21,759 nt of DNA from a virus. Made by a program: the position numbers and the translations under genes. Shown one piece after another: positions 1 through 7,345 of this stretch (within the stretch, counting starts at the first letter, position 1; every line of letters starts with the position of its first letter). The stretch spans positions 1 to 21,759 of IMG/VR virus record IMGVR_UViG_3300017757_000190; one strand, given 5' to 3'. The notes beneath the pieces are model-generated. The model made no database searches. It saw nothing but the letters and a program-made list of their open reading frames with translations, and had not been told where the DNA came from.

Positions 1-252
1 ATCACCTTTTTTAAAATGTTTAAAATCAGTTTTAGAGATGAAACAGAATACACCATTATCTCTTACAACTTTAATGTATTTCTTTCCTTCTCTTATTGAG
101 ATTGAATCGTCCCATTTAGCAAGTTGTTCTTTTGAGTAACTTGATATTCCGTCACCACCTGAAGACCATCTAAAGTAATCTTCTTTGGCGCCAGCCATCA
201 TATTTGATATTCCGTCTTTTAGTGTTTCGGCAGTTTTGTTTACAGTAGTCAT
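1..252 (-). CDS. Partial hypothetical phage protein
   Basis: An open frame on the minus strand starts with ATG at 252 and runs off the left edge, giving the first 84 residues. It begins MTTVNKTAETLKDG and contains AKEDYFRWSSGG and WDDSISIREGKKYIKVV. An AAAAGGAC-type Shine-Dalgarno lies about 8 nt upstream of the ATG, which supports the start. The visible part is soluble and mixed in charge, with no signal peptide or membrane segment. I do not recognise a functional family. It lies on the strand opposite the tail module and is followed upstream by another small minus-strand gene, so it belongs to a different transcription unit. The C-terminus is outside the window. Confidence 0.75.
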   Translation of the reverse strand, partial: MTTVNKTAETLKDGISNMMAGAKEDYFRWSSGGDGISSYSKEQLAKWDDSISIREGKKYIKVVRDNGVFCFISKTDFKHFKKGD

Positions 253-272
253 AGTTTAGTGTCCTTTTTTAG

Positions 273-294
273 TGTTTATAAGTATATTATATCA
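273..294 (-). promoter_or_regulatory. Candidate promoters for the minus-strand gene at 252
   Basis: Read on the minus strand, 294-286 gives TGATATAAT, a -10-like box with an upstream TG. Positions 280-273 give TATAAACA, one mismatch from the T4-type late box TATAAATA. Both lie 20-40 nt upstream of the ATG at 252. The region is AT-rich, so chance matches are possible. Confidence 0.3.
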
Positions 295-318
295 GATTGA
301 TTCGCTTTTGGCAACCCT

Positions 319-507
319 TTATTTAAGTATTTTTGAATATAATGTCATAAAACCGGCAAATGACATAACTAAACCTATACTTGCAACAAATAACATCTCT
401 GATAGAGTATTTGCAGTTTCCATACAAGCGCCGTCACAATCGTTTGCTGAACCAGCCATCATCATTATACCAAATCCTAGTAATATAGAACCAATTATTG
501 TTTTCAT
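319..507 (-). CDS. Small two-helix membrane protein
   Basis: This is a 62-residue protein read from ATG at 507. A longer frame from ATG at 531 exists, but the internal start is preferred because AAAAGGAAAAAC sits just upstream with good spacing. Two hydrophobic stretches, IIGSILLGFGIMMMAG near the N-terminus and MLFVASIGLVMSFAGFMTL near the C-terminus, flank a short acidic loop, NDCDGACMETANTLSE, with two cysteines. This predicts a small integral inner-membrane protein with both helices close to full membrane length. The function is unknown; phage proteins of this size and shape are often involved in membrane interference, exclusion or lysis control, but nothing here selects among these. The opposite-strand frame over the same region looks like a shadow. 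Confidence 0.65.
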   Translation of the reverse strand: MKTIIGSILLGFGIMMMAGSANDCDGACMETANTLSEMLFVASIGLVMSFAGFMTLYSKILK

Positions 508-636
508 AGTGTTTTTCCTTTTGTTTTTCATTATGGATACATCCTACACTAGATAAATATAAAAGGCAAGCGAAAAAAGCGCTTTTTTTCACTTTTTTTT
601 GCTTTTTTTTAAAAAAATATTAGGAAATCAATAAAA

Positions 637-807
637 ATGAAGTATTTTGTTCTTGTTATGTTCTTTTTTCTCATTTCATGTTCAGGAAATATCAAAAATT
701 GTGAAATTTCGCCGGATTACGAAAAAACAATTAAGTCGGCAGTTGAAAATCAAGATAATTTATCTGAAACTGAATTACGAGCAATGAAAATGGAGTGTGG
801 TTTCTAA
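637..807 (+). CDS. Small putative lipoprotein
   Basis: This 56-residue gene starts at ATG 637 after a TAGGAAA ribosome-binding-like sequence and ends at TAA 805-807. The N-terminus is a type II signal peptide: Lys2, a hydrophobic run at residues 3-13, then the lipobox L12-I13-S14-C15, so cleavage and lipidation are expected at C15. The mature part has 42 residues, is charged (PDYEKTIKSAVENQDN), and holds further cysteines at 22 and 54. Small phage lipoproteins include outer-membrane spanins and superinfection-exclusion proteins. No inner-membrane spanin partner is visible beside it, so the role remains open. It is the first gene of the plus-strand run, and a late promoter begins at the base after its stop codon. 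Confidence 0.7.
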   Translation: MKYFVLVMFFFLISCSGNIKNCEISPDYEKTIKSAVENQDNLSETELRAMKMECGF

Positions 808-815
808 TATAAATA
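808..815 (+). promoter_or_regulatory. T4-type late promoter TATAAATA
   Basis: This is an exact TATAAATA immediately after the stop codon of the lipoprotein gene and 5 nt before ATG 821. In T4 this box is the -10 element recognised with the late sigma factor gp55, and it recurs at other gene boundaries in this window. The predicted transcription start falls at or next to the start codon. Confidence 0.7.
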
Positions 816-820
816 GTATT

Positions 821-994
821 ATGACTTATTGCAACAATTGTGGACATCAATCTCATTGTGGAACAAACTTTTCTGTTGAAGACGAAGATGGTTTTACAGG
901 AGAAGCGTATATGAGAGAAATATGTAAACATTGTCGTTGTGAAAAGTGTGAATCCAATTATGAAGATGAAGAAAAATACAATATAGAAAGTTAA
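821..994 (+). CDS. Cys/His-rich mini-protein, probable zinc-binding
   Basis: This gene encodes 57 residues from ATG 821. An in-frame GTG at 797 would add eight residues, but it overlaps the preceding gene and lies upstream of the late promoter, so 821 is preferred. The N-terminal half has CNNCGHQSHCG, a CxxC with nearby His and Cys residues. The C-terminal half has CKHCRCEKC. These two knuckles could bind one or two zinc ions. The middle and tail are acidic (SVEDEDG, NYEDEEKYN). Similar small Cys-rich proteins occur in T4-like marine phages as far as I recall, with no assigned function. It lies directly upstream of the 83-residue gene with a one-base gap. Possible roles are a nucleic-acid-binding regulator or an assembly factor. 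Confidence 0.7.
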   Translation: MTYCNNCGHQSHCGTNFSVEDEDGFTGEAYMREICKHCRCEKCESNYEDEEKYNIES

Positions 995-995
995 T

Positions 996-1247
996 ATGAG
1001 CAAAATGAGATTATTTAAGTTTTGGAATGCAAATGGTGATGAAAAAGAGAAAGAAGCAATGAGTTTAAAGAAAGCTGTTATGTCTGTTCAAGGCGATTTT
1101 AAAGATAGAATGATTAGTGTTGAATATATCAGTAAAAAAGGTAAAGAAATGTGTCATGGTATTTTGATACCGATTGGTAGAAAGATAAAACAAGCCATAG
1201 TAGATGAAAGACGAAGAGCAGCTTTAAAGAAATTACAAGGAAGATAA
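996..1247 (+). CDS. Hypothetical basic protein upstream of PAAR
   Basis: This is an 83-residue protein, MSKMRLFKFWNANG to LKKLQGR. ATG 996 follows the previous stop by one base; Met4 is an alternative start. It is strongly basic at the C-terminus (GRKIKQAIVDERRRAALKKLQGR), probably helical, and has no membrane segment. The central part, MSVQGDFKDRMISVEYISKKGKEMCHGILIPIGRK, looks like a small alpha/beta unit. I recognise no family. Its stop codon directly abuts the ATG of the PAAR gene (TAAATG), so the two are almost certainly co-transcribed and translationally linked. An assembly or tail-tip accessory role is a guess from position only. Confidence 0.65.
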   Translation: MSKMRLFKFWNANGDEKEKEAMSLKKAVMSVQGDFKDRMISVEYISKKGKEMCHGILIPIGRKIKQAIVDERRRAALKKLQGR

Positions 1248-1553
1248 ATGCCCGGAGTATGTAGAGTAGGCGACACTTTAGCAACAGGACACGGTTGTAC
1301 TGGTACAACAACAATAGCTGCACCAGCAACAGATACAACAGTTAAAGTTAATAGTATCAATGCAATAGTTGTTGGCGCTCCTACTGTATCACATACAGTT
1401 CCGCCTATTCCACCTTGTCCTTCACATGTTGCCAATCTAAATGCAGGTTCGCCAAATGTGTTTGTCAACGGAATACCTTTAGGAAGAATTGGCGATAGTG
1501 CTGACGCAGGTGCTATGACATCCGGTTCAGGTAATGTTTTTGCAAACGGTTAG
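1248..1553 (+). CDS. PAAR-like tail spike tip protein
   Basis: This is a 101-residue protein of the PAAR-repeat type, which forms the sharp cone on the tip of the central spike (T4 gp5.4 and type VI secretion VgrG caps). Family features are the opening MPGVCRVGDTLATGHGC, the central hydrophobic SINAIVVGAPTVSHTVPP, a PPCPSHVANLNAGSPNVFVNG stretch, and the repeated IGDSADAGAMTSGSGNVFANG ending. His15, Cys17, His49, Cys58, His61 and nearby residues could supply the metal site typical of PAAR tips. The length suits a stand-alone tip without an effector extension. It abuts the upstream gene (TAAATG) and precedes the gp25-gp6 wedge genes. Its stop codon lies in a hairpin loop just ahead of a late promoter. 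Confidence 0.85.
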   Translation: MPGVCRVGDTLATGHGCTGTTTIAAPATDTTVKVNSINAIVVGAPTVSHTVPPIPPCPSHVANLNAGSPNVFVNGIPLGRIGDSADAGAMTSGSGNVFANG

Positions 1554-1562
1554 AAAACTGTT
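1545..1562 (+). terminator. Hairpin at the end of the PAAR gene
   Basis: AACGGTT (1545-1551) and AACTGTT (1556-1562) form a 7-bp stem with one G-U pair around the loop AGAA. The PAAR stop codon TAG lies across the stem and loop (1551-1553). No T tract follows, so it is not a classic intrinsic terminator; it could be an RNA end-stabilising or processing structure. Its last base is the first base of the late promoter box. Confidence 0.4.
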
Positions 1563-1569
1563 ATAAATA
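1562..1569 (+). promoter_or_regulatory. T4-type late promoter TATAAATA before gp25
   Basis: This is an exact TATAAATA ending 8 nt before ATG 1578. No purine-rich ribosome binding site lies between box and start, so the transcript would have almost no leader. The surrounding 25 nt recur with two mismatches at 8887-8911. Confidence 0.75.
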
Positions 1570-1577
1570 TTACTGTT

Positions 1578-2003
1578 ATGGCAATATACGACAGTTCAAA
1601 TTCAAATTCATCTACTAGAGCAACTAGAAAATATGTAGATATTGACCTCGACTTCTCAAGGAATGTCGTGACAGGTGATGTTGCTCAAGTTGTTGATGTA
1701 AACGCAGTTAAGCGTAGTGTTAAGAATTTAGTTCAGACTAATTTTTACGAAAGACCTTTCCAACCTGAATTAGGTTGTGGTGTTCGTGAGATGTTATTTG
1801 AAAACTTTACACCAATCACAGGTATATTCTTAAAACGAAAAATTGAAGAGGTTTTAATAAATTACGAACCTAGAATAACTTTAGAGCAAATTACACTAGA
1901 TGATGATATTGATAATAACAGATTAGTAGTAAGTATATATTTTTATGTAGTAGGTGTTCCGGATCCGGTATCAGTCACTACATTTTTACAAAGGTTAAGA
2001 TAA
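1578..2003 (+). CDS. gp25: Baseplate wedge protein gp25
   Basis: This 141-residue protein is close in length to T4 gp25 (about 132). gp25 joins gp6 and gp53 in the core of each baseplate wedge and is shared with contractile injection systems. The diagnostic stretch is VQTNFYERPFQPELGCGV, followed by the LLFE-like REMLFENFTPITG and an amphipathic helix ending in ITLEQITLDDD. The C-terminal strand NRLVVSIYFYVVGVP leads to a final basic FLQRLR. The N-terminal tail (DSSNSNSSTRATRKYVDIDLDFSRN) is Ser-rich before the fold begins. The start at 1578 is supported by the late promoter upstream and full-length homology, although no Shine-Dalgarno is visible. gp6 follows after one base, as expected for wedge-core partners. 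Confidence 0.92.
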   Translation: MAIYDSSNSNSSTRATRKYVDIDLDFSRNVVTGDVAQVVDVNAVKRSVKNLVQTNFYERPFQPELGCGVREMLFENFTPITGIFLKRKIEEVLINYEPRITLEQITLDDDIDNNRLVVSIYFYVVGVPDPVSVTTFLQRLR

Positions 2004-2004
2004 A

Positions 2005-3858
2005 ATGCCGTCAAGCAAACTAGACATATCAGAATTAGACTTTGATTTAATCAAAAGAAATTTAAAAGTATTTCTACAAAGTCAAGCTGAATTCCAAGAC
2101 TACAACTTTGAAGGTTCTGGTCTTTCAATTCTATTAGATACACTTTCATACAATACTCATTACATGGGTTATCTTGCCAACATGGCAACAAACGAAGTTT
2201 ACCTTGATAGTGCAGATATCAGAAAAAATATTGTTTCAATAGCAAGAATGTTAGGTTACACACCTTCTTCTTCTAAATCACCAACAGCAATAGTTGACAT
2301 AACAGTAAACAATGCTACAGGTACAACTTTAACTTTAGACAAGGGTACAATATTCAAAACTAAAATTGATGAAATCGGTTATCAGTTCGTAGTTAATAGT
2401 GATGTCACAATTACACCATCAAGTGGTGTTTATAGATTTAGTGATGTAAGTTTATATGAGGGTACTTTAGTAGAATACAAATATAGTGTTGACAATAATG
2501 ATACAGACCAAAAATTTATAATTCCTAGTGATAAAGCAGACACATCAACTTTAAATGTTATTGTTCAAAATTCTTCACAAGATACTGCTAGAACAACTTA
2601 CACATATTCAAAAGATTATGCTGATGTTAACGCAGATAGTGAAGTTTTCTTTTTACAAGAAACAGATACAGGCAGATTTCAAATATATTTTGGTGATGGT
2701 ATTATCGGTAAAAGACCTATTGATGGCAACATTATCATTTTACAATATGTTGTCACAAATGAAGTTAATGCCAATGGCGCAAGTGCATTTACATTAGAAG
2801 GCAATGTCGGCGGTTTTACAAATGTTACCGTTTCAAGTAAATCAGCTGCTCAAGGTGGTTCACTAGCAGAAACAAATGATAGTATTAGATTTAATGCACC
2901 TTTCGATTATTCAAGACAAAACAGAGCAGTCACATCTACTGACTACGAAACATTAGTTAGAAATATTTACCCTAACACATTATCAGTTAGTTCATGGGGT
3001 GGAGAAGATGAAGAGACGCCAATTTATGGTGTAGTTAAAATTTCTATCAAACCACAATCTGGTTCAACTTTAACAAATGCAACTAAACAAACTATTATTA
3101 CAAAACTAAAAGAATTCAATGTTGCTTCAGTTAGACCAGAAATTGTTGACCCGGAGATAACTTATATTATCTTATCTTCAAATGTAAATTACGATACTAA
3201 ACTTACTGCTAAATCTAAAGAAACAATTGGTAGTGAAGTAATTACGACAATTCAAGATTACAACTTAAACACACTACAAAGATTTGATGGTGTTTTTAGA
3301 TTTTCAAAACTATCTAGTTTAATTGATAGTGTAGATAATTCTATTGTATCAAACATATCTACTATTAAGATTAAAAAACTATTATCACCGACTATTGGTT
3401 CATCTACAAAATATGATTTATTCTTTAGAAATAAATTTTATCACCCACATGACGGACACCAATCAGCAATGGGTGGTATTTTATCATCTTCAGGTTTTAT
3501 TGTTGACGGAAATGCTAATGAAATGTTTTTAGATGAAGATGGTTCAGGAAATATTCGAAGATACTATATGGCTTCTGGTATTAAGCAAATTGTAAATCCA
3601 ACTCAAGGTACAATTGACTACGATACTGGTCAAGTTTCGATTAACTCACTAACAATTTCTAGTGTATCAAATATCAGAGGTAGTGCTTCAACTAATATTG
3701 AAATAACTGTTGAACCGGATTCCAAAGATATTGTACCAGTAAGAAATCAAGTAATCGAGATTGACGAAAATGTTTTAAGCATTGTCGTTTCACCAGACAC
3801 ATTTGTAGGAGGTTCTGCTACGGCAGGAGTAGGATATACACCAGCTAGCAGTTATTAA
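2005..3858 (+). CDS. gp6: Baseplate wedge protein gp6 (gpJ family)
   Basis: This is a 617-residue protein, near the length of T4 gp6 (660). gp6 forms the inner baseplate ring by dimerising between wedges. The N-terminus has the helical motif typical of marine gp6 proteins: ELDFDLIKRNLKVFLQSQ, then YNFEGSGLSILLDTLSYNTHY and LANMATNEVYLDSADIRKNI, and ARMLGYTPSSSKSP. A beta-rich mid-domain (FQIYFGDGIIGKRPIDGN) and a gpJ-like region (FNAPFDYSRQNRAVTSTDYETLV, near residues 293-315) follow. The C-terminal part includes a Ser/Gly-rich segment with YDTGQVSINSL. It starts one base after the gp25 stop and is followed by the gp7-like gene after six bases, so it is part of the wedge operon. No truncation or frameshift is visible. 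Confidence 0.92.
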   Translation: MPSSKLDISELDFDLIKRNLKVFLQSQAEFQDYNFEGSGLSILLDTLSYNTHYMGYLANMATNEVYLDSADIRKNIVSIARMLGYTPSSSKSPTAIVDITVNNATGTTLTLDKGTIFKTKIDEIGYQFVVNSDVTITPSSGVYRFSDVSLYEGTLVEYKYSVDNNDTDQKFIIPSDKADTSTLNVIVQNSSQDTARTTYTYSKDYADVNADSEVFFLQETDTGRFQIYFGDGIIGKRPIDGNIIILQYVVTNEVNANGASAFTLEGNVGGFTNVTVSSKSAAQGGSLAETNDSIRFNAPFDYSRQNRAVTSTDYETLVRNIYPNTLSVSSWGGEDEETPIYGVVKISIKPQSGSTLTNATKQTIITKLKEFNVASVRPEIVDPEITYIILSSNVNYDTKLTAKSKETIGSEVITTIQDYNLNTLQRFDGVFRFSKLSSLIDSVDNSIVSNISTIKIKKLLSPTIGSSTKYDLFFRNKFYHPHDGHQSAMGGILSSSGFIVDGNANEMFLDEDGSGNIRRYYMASGIKQIVNPTQGTIDYDTGQVSINSLTISSVSNIRGSASTNIEITVEPDSKDIVPVRNQVIEIDENVLSIVVSPDTFVGGSATAGVGYTPASSY

Positions 3859-3864
3859 TGAATA

Positions 3865-6800
3865 ATGGCAAAATTCAATGACAAACTATCATCACTAATA
3901 AGTTCTCAGCTACCTGAATTTGTTGTAGCTGACCACCCCAAGTTTGCTCAATTTTTAAAAACTTATTATCAATTTTTAGAAAGTGTCGAGTTAAAGGTTA
4001 CAAGTGTTCAGACAACAGAGGGTATATTACTTGAAACTGAAACTAACCAAGAAAACTTATTATTATTAGACGCTGGTCGTAAAGGTGGTAATACAACACA
4101 GTTAGACGCTGGCGATAAAGTATTACAAGAAAATTCAGTTTACGGTAAATTTACAACCGGCGAAACTATACAAGGTCAAACATCAAACGCCAAAGCTGTT
4201 ATTGTTGCTGAAGATTTAGCAAACGGCAGAATATTCATATCATCTCAAAACAAATTAGAAACTGGCGAAATAATTGTCGGTTTATCATCAAACGCAAGTG
4301 CTATTATAGGTTCTTACAAAGAGAATCCAGTTAAGAATATTTCAGACTTGGTTTCTTATAGAGACCCGGATACAGCTATTAGTTCTTTTCTAACAAACTT
4401 TAGAGATGAGTTTTTAGCAACCATACCAGAAAACTTAGCAACAGGTATTAATAAAAGAAGTTTAATTAAAAACATCAAATCACTTTACAGACTAAAAGGT
4501 ACTGCTAAAGGTAATGAAATATTTTTTAGAATATTATTTGGTGAAAATTCAGAAACAATTTATCCTAGAGAAAATCTATTAAGAGTATCAGACGGTAAAT
4601 TTGATAGTAGATTAATTTTAAGAGCAATTAATGATGGTGAAACTGATACTGTAAAATTAATTGGTAGAACAATCACAGGTCAAACATCCGAAGCAACTGC
4701 TATTGTTGAGAATGTGTTTAAGTATGCTTTTGGTGAATACAGTATTACAGAATTTACAATTAACGCAGAAACAACATCTGGTACATTTCAAATAGGTGAA
4801 AATGTTAGAGGTACGGAATCAGACGATACAGATACATTTATTAAAGCAACCGTCACAGGTATTCCTGGTACTAAAACAATTACAAATGATGGTGCATTAA
4901 ATGAAGTAAACGATAAAATCGTATTAACAGGTGGTGGTATTGGTGGTAAGTTTGTTACCAATCAAATTGGTTCTGGTAAAATAGATGAAACTATTATTGA
5001 TGATGGTGGATTTGACTTCGAAATTGGTGATAGATTAGTCTATGACAATGACGGCACAGAGGGTGGTGGTGCTCAAGGTTTTGTATCAGTAGTAAATGGT
5101 GGTTTTGCTCCCGAAGAAGCCAATGTCACGGCAAGAACATTATTTCCTGTAAACCCGACAGCAACTAGTGGTATAAAATTTTTAGATGGTCCTGTTATAG
5201 CATATGACCCTAAAACAATTCAAACAGGTTTTTCAGAAAGTAATTTTAGAGGTACTATTAATGATACAGATGACGGCACATCAAATGCTAATTTAAAAAT
5301 AACTGGTTCATTATCAGGAGCTGAGGCGACTGTTAGATTTACACCTTTCGGAACACCAGACGGTTCAAAAATTAATACTGACCCCGACCATCTTGGCGAA
5401 AAACTAATATTAGATTTTAATGAAAATGTAGTTTACATAGATTACACCACACTAGACAAACAGTTTCAAAAAGGCGAAGTAATTACCATAAAACAAGGTG
5501 GCGAAACAAATACAATTGCCGTTTCGGTTACAGGCGTAAGTCCACATAGAAAATTTAATATTGATGGTGTTGACGCCAAAACATTAGATTTAAATGAAGG
5601 CGATACTTACATCTTCAATCATCCTACTTCACATCCATTAAGATTTTCAGAAACAGCTGACGGTACTCATGGCGGAGGTGTTGAGTACACATCCGGTGTC
5701 ACAACTGCTTCAGGCGTCACAACATTTGTTGTACCTATCGGTGCTCCAACTTTATATTATTATTGTGCCTCACACGCAGGCATGGGTGGTCAAGCAAACA
5801 CCATAGTAAAAGAATTCACAGCAAGATTAAGAACAGATTTTGGTAGAGAACAAACAATAGGTCCAGAAGCTACTATTGCTGATAGAGATTCCGTTTATCA
5901 AATGCTAAGAAACACAAGTGATAGTTTAGAAGATAATGAACACCTTGTAGTAGAAGATGAAACAGGTGTTGACGATTTCTATTCAGGTAATAAAATAGTA
6001 CAAGAAAGAAATACTGGTGTTGGTGATATAACTGACATCTTTACAATTAATCAAGGTAATGGTTATAAAAGATTACCGAAAATTGGTTTTACTGAAACCT
6101 TACCTGACGGCACAGTTGTAAGTACCTCTTCAGGTAAAGATTTCAAATTAAAATGTTTTGGTAGTGAGATAGGAAGAATTGTAGAGATTTCTACGATTGA
6201 ACATGGTATCAGATATGAACAGCCGCCATCTCCACCTACAATTGAATTCATTAATAATAGTATTGTTGTCAATGTTTCAGGTATTTTTGGTACGACTGAA
6301 ACTGTCACCGGTGCGACTTCAGGTTTTACAGGTGAAGTTGTAAGTTATGACGCAGACAGAGGTTTATTAAAATTAGAAAATGTGACAGGTGGTCCAGTAG
6401 TTGGAGAAATAATTAACGGTGGATTATCAGGCGCTACAGGTAAATTGTACATTACAGACCATGCAAGTGCTACCGTTTCTGTCACACCATCAATTGCTAC
6501 AGACGGTGTTTATGTTAACCAAGACGGACATATATCGGAAGATACAATGTTGGTACAAGATAGTTTATTGTATCAAGATTATTCTTATATTATCAAAGTT
6601 GGTGAAAGTATTAATACATGGCGTGATAGTTTTAAAAAGACTATGCATAGTGCCGGTTTCTACTTTACAGGTCGAGTATCTATTGAAAACAGAATTAAGG
6701 GTGGATTAAGATTTCCTGTTAGAGGTATCGAAACAGGTCTTGAAGAAAGTCCACTATTTGGATTACTCAATACTATTTTCTCTACTATGTTTGGTAGAAG

Positions 6801-7308
6801 AATGGGAACAGAAAGTGATGGTACAACATTAAATCCTAATCCTCTTGTAGATGTATCTGCTCAACCAGTAAGTTCTCCTAGTCCTGAACACTTTCCAACA
6901 AATACTAGAGAAACTACTGTAAGATTACAATTTAAGGTTACAGGTGTAGTATCAAGAATTAGAAGACAAGTTGCAGGTTTCAATGTCAAGCAAGGATTTG
7001 CATATTCTGGACCTAGGTGGGAAACATTAAACAGACTTCATAATAGTTCATTTATAGTTGGTTCGCCAGGATATCCTAATGCTTCAAATATTACATTTAA
7101 AACACTAGATGAGATATTGATACATTATACAAAATCAGGACTTGATGAGACTAAAGCGTTATTTAAGACGGTTTCTACACCAAATGGTAAACTACTTAAA
7201 TGTAATTTTGCAATACCGGCGCAGATATCTTTCTCTAAAGATTTGTATAGTACGGCATTAAAATCGTGGGATACAACAACAATGACATTTGATGACACAA
7301 CGCCGTAA
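3865..7308 (+). CDS. gp7: Baseplate wedge protein, gp7-like, with embedded cupredoxin-like domain
   Basis: This 1147-residue protein lies where T4 has gene 7 (1032 residues), between gp6 and gp8. The N-terminal helix PKFAQFLKTYYQFLE (residues 25-39), the segment SLIKNIKSLYRLKGTAKG with FFRILFGENSETIYPRE (about 199-235), and WRDSFKKTMHSAGFYFTG (919-936) resemble the C-terminal half of T4 gp7 as I recall it (STKGIEASYKFLFKVLYNEE and VGFGFIAIT). T4 gp7 holds a wedge together and contacts gp8 and gp10. Between these segments lie repeated beta modules of the form GE-x-I-x-G-x-S-x-A-x-A-x-V (near 97, 133, 267, 812 and 846). A cupredoxin-like domain spans about 535-655, with candidate ligands H590 (or H586), C634, H637 and M640. 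The assignment to gp7 rests on order and short motifs. Confidence 0.75.
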   Translation: MAKFNDKLSSLISSQLPEFVVADHPKFAQFLKTYYQFLESVELKVTSVQTTEGILLETETNQENLLLLDAGRKGGNTTQLDAGDKVLQENSVYGKFTTGETIQGQTSNAKAVIVAEDLANGRIFISSQNKLETGEIIVGLSSNASAIIGSYKENPVKNISDLVSYRDPDTAISSFLTNFRDEFLATIPENLATGINKRSLIKNIKSLYRLKGTAKGNEIFFRILFGENSETIYPRENLLRVSDGKFDSRLILRAINDGETDTVKLIGRTITGQTSEATAIVENVFKYAFGEYSITEFTINAETTSGTFQIGENVRGTESDDTDTFIKATVTGIPGTKTITNDGALNEVNDKIVLTGGGIGGKFVTNQIGSGKIDETIIDDGGFDFEIGDRLVYDNDGTEGGGAQGFVSVVNGGFAPEEANVTARTLFPVNPTATSGIKFLDGPVIAYDPKTIQTGFSESNFRGTINDTDDGTSNANLKITGSLSGAEATVRFTPFGTPDGSKINTDPDHLGEKLILDFNENVVYIDYTTLDKQFQKGEVITIKQGGETNTIAVSVTGVSPHRKFNIDGVDAKTLDLNEGDTYIFNHPTSHPLRFSETADGTHGGGVEYTSGVTTASGVTTFVVPIGAPTLYYYCASHAGMGGQANTIVKEFTARLRTDFGREQTIGPEATIADRDSVYQMLRNTSDSLEDNEHLVVEDETGVDDFYSGNKIVQERNTGVGDITDIFTINQGNGYKRLPKIGFTETLPDGTVVSTSSGKDFKLKCFGSEIGRIVEISTIEHGIRYEQPPSPPTIEFINNSIVVNVSGIFGTTETVTGATSGFTGEVVSYDADRGLLKLENVTGGPVVGEIINGGLSGATGKLYITDHASATVSVTPSIATDGVYVNQDGHISEDTMLVQDSLLYQDYSYIIKVGESINTWRDSFKKTMHSAGFYFTGRVSIENRIKGGLRFPVRGIETGLEESPLFGLLNTIFSTMFGRRMGTESDGTTLNPNPLVDVSAQPVSSPSPEHFPTNTRETTVRLQFKVTGVVSRIRRQVAGFNVKQGFAYSGPRWETLNRLHNSSFIVGSPGYPNASNITFKTLDEILIHYTKSGLDETKALFKTVSTPNGKLLKCNFAIPAQISFSKDLYSTALKSWDTTTMTFDDTTP

Positions 7309-7314
7309 AACGGT
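7302..7314 (+). terminator. Short hairpin at the end of the gp7-like gene
   Basis: GCCGT (7302-7306) pairs with ACGGT (7310-7314), including one G-U pair, around the loop AAA. The stem covers the stop codon (7306-7308), and the late promoter starts at the next base. No T tract follows, so termination is uncertain. Confidence 0.3.
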
Positions 7315-7322
7315 TATAAATA
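7315..7322 (+). promoter_or_regulatory. T4-type late promoter TATAAATA before the C1q-like gene
   Basis: This is an exact TATAAATA followed after 23 nt by ATG 7346. A good ribosome binding site, AAGGAAAAAG, lies just upstream of the start, so this unit has a normal short leader. Confidence 0.75.
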
Positions 7323-7345
7323 GGTATAGATTTTAAGGAAAAAGA

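Noticed and set aside
272-556. Plus-strand 94-residue frame over the small minus-strand membrane protein
   Set aside because: It lacks a ribosome binding site. The minus-strand frame has a strong one and a sensible two-helix protein, so the plus frame is a shadow.
1154-1468. Minus-strand 104-residue frame opposite the PAAR gene
   Set aside because: It overlaps two well supported plus-strand genes and has no start signals.
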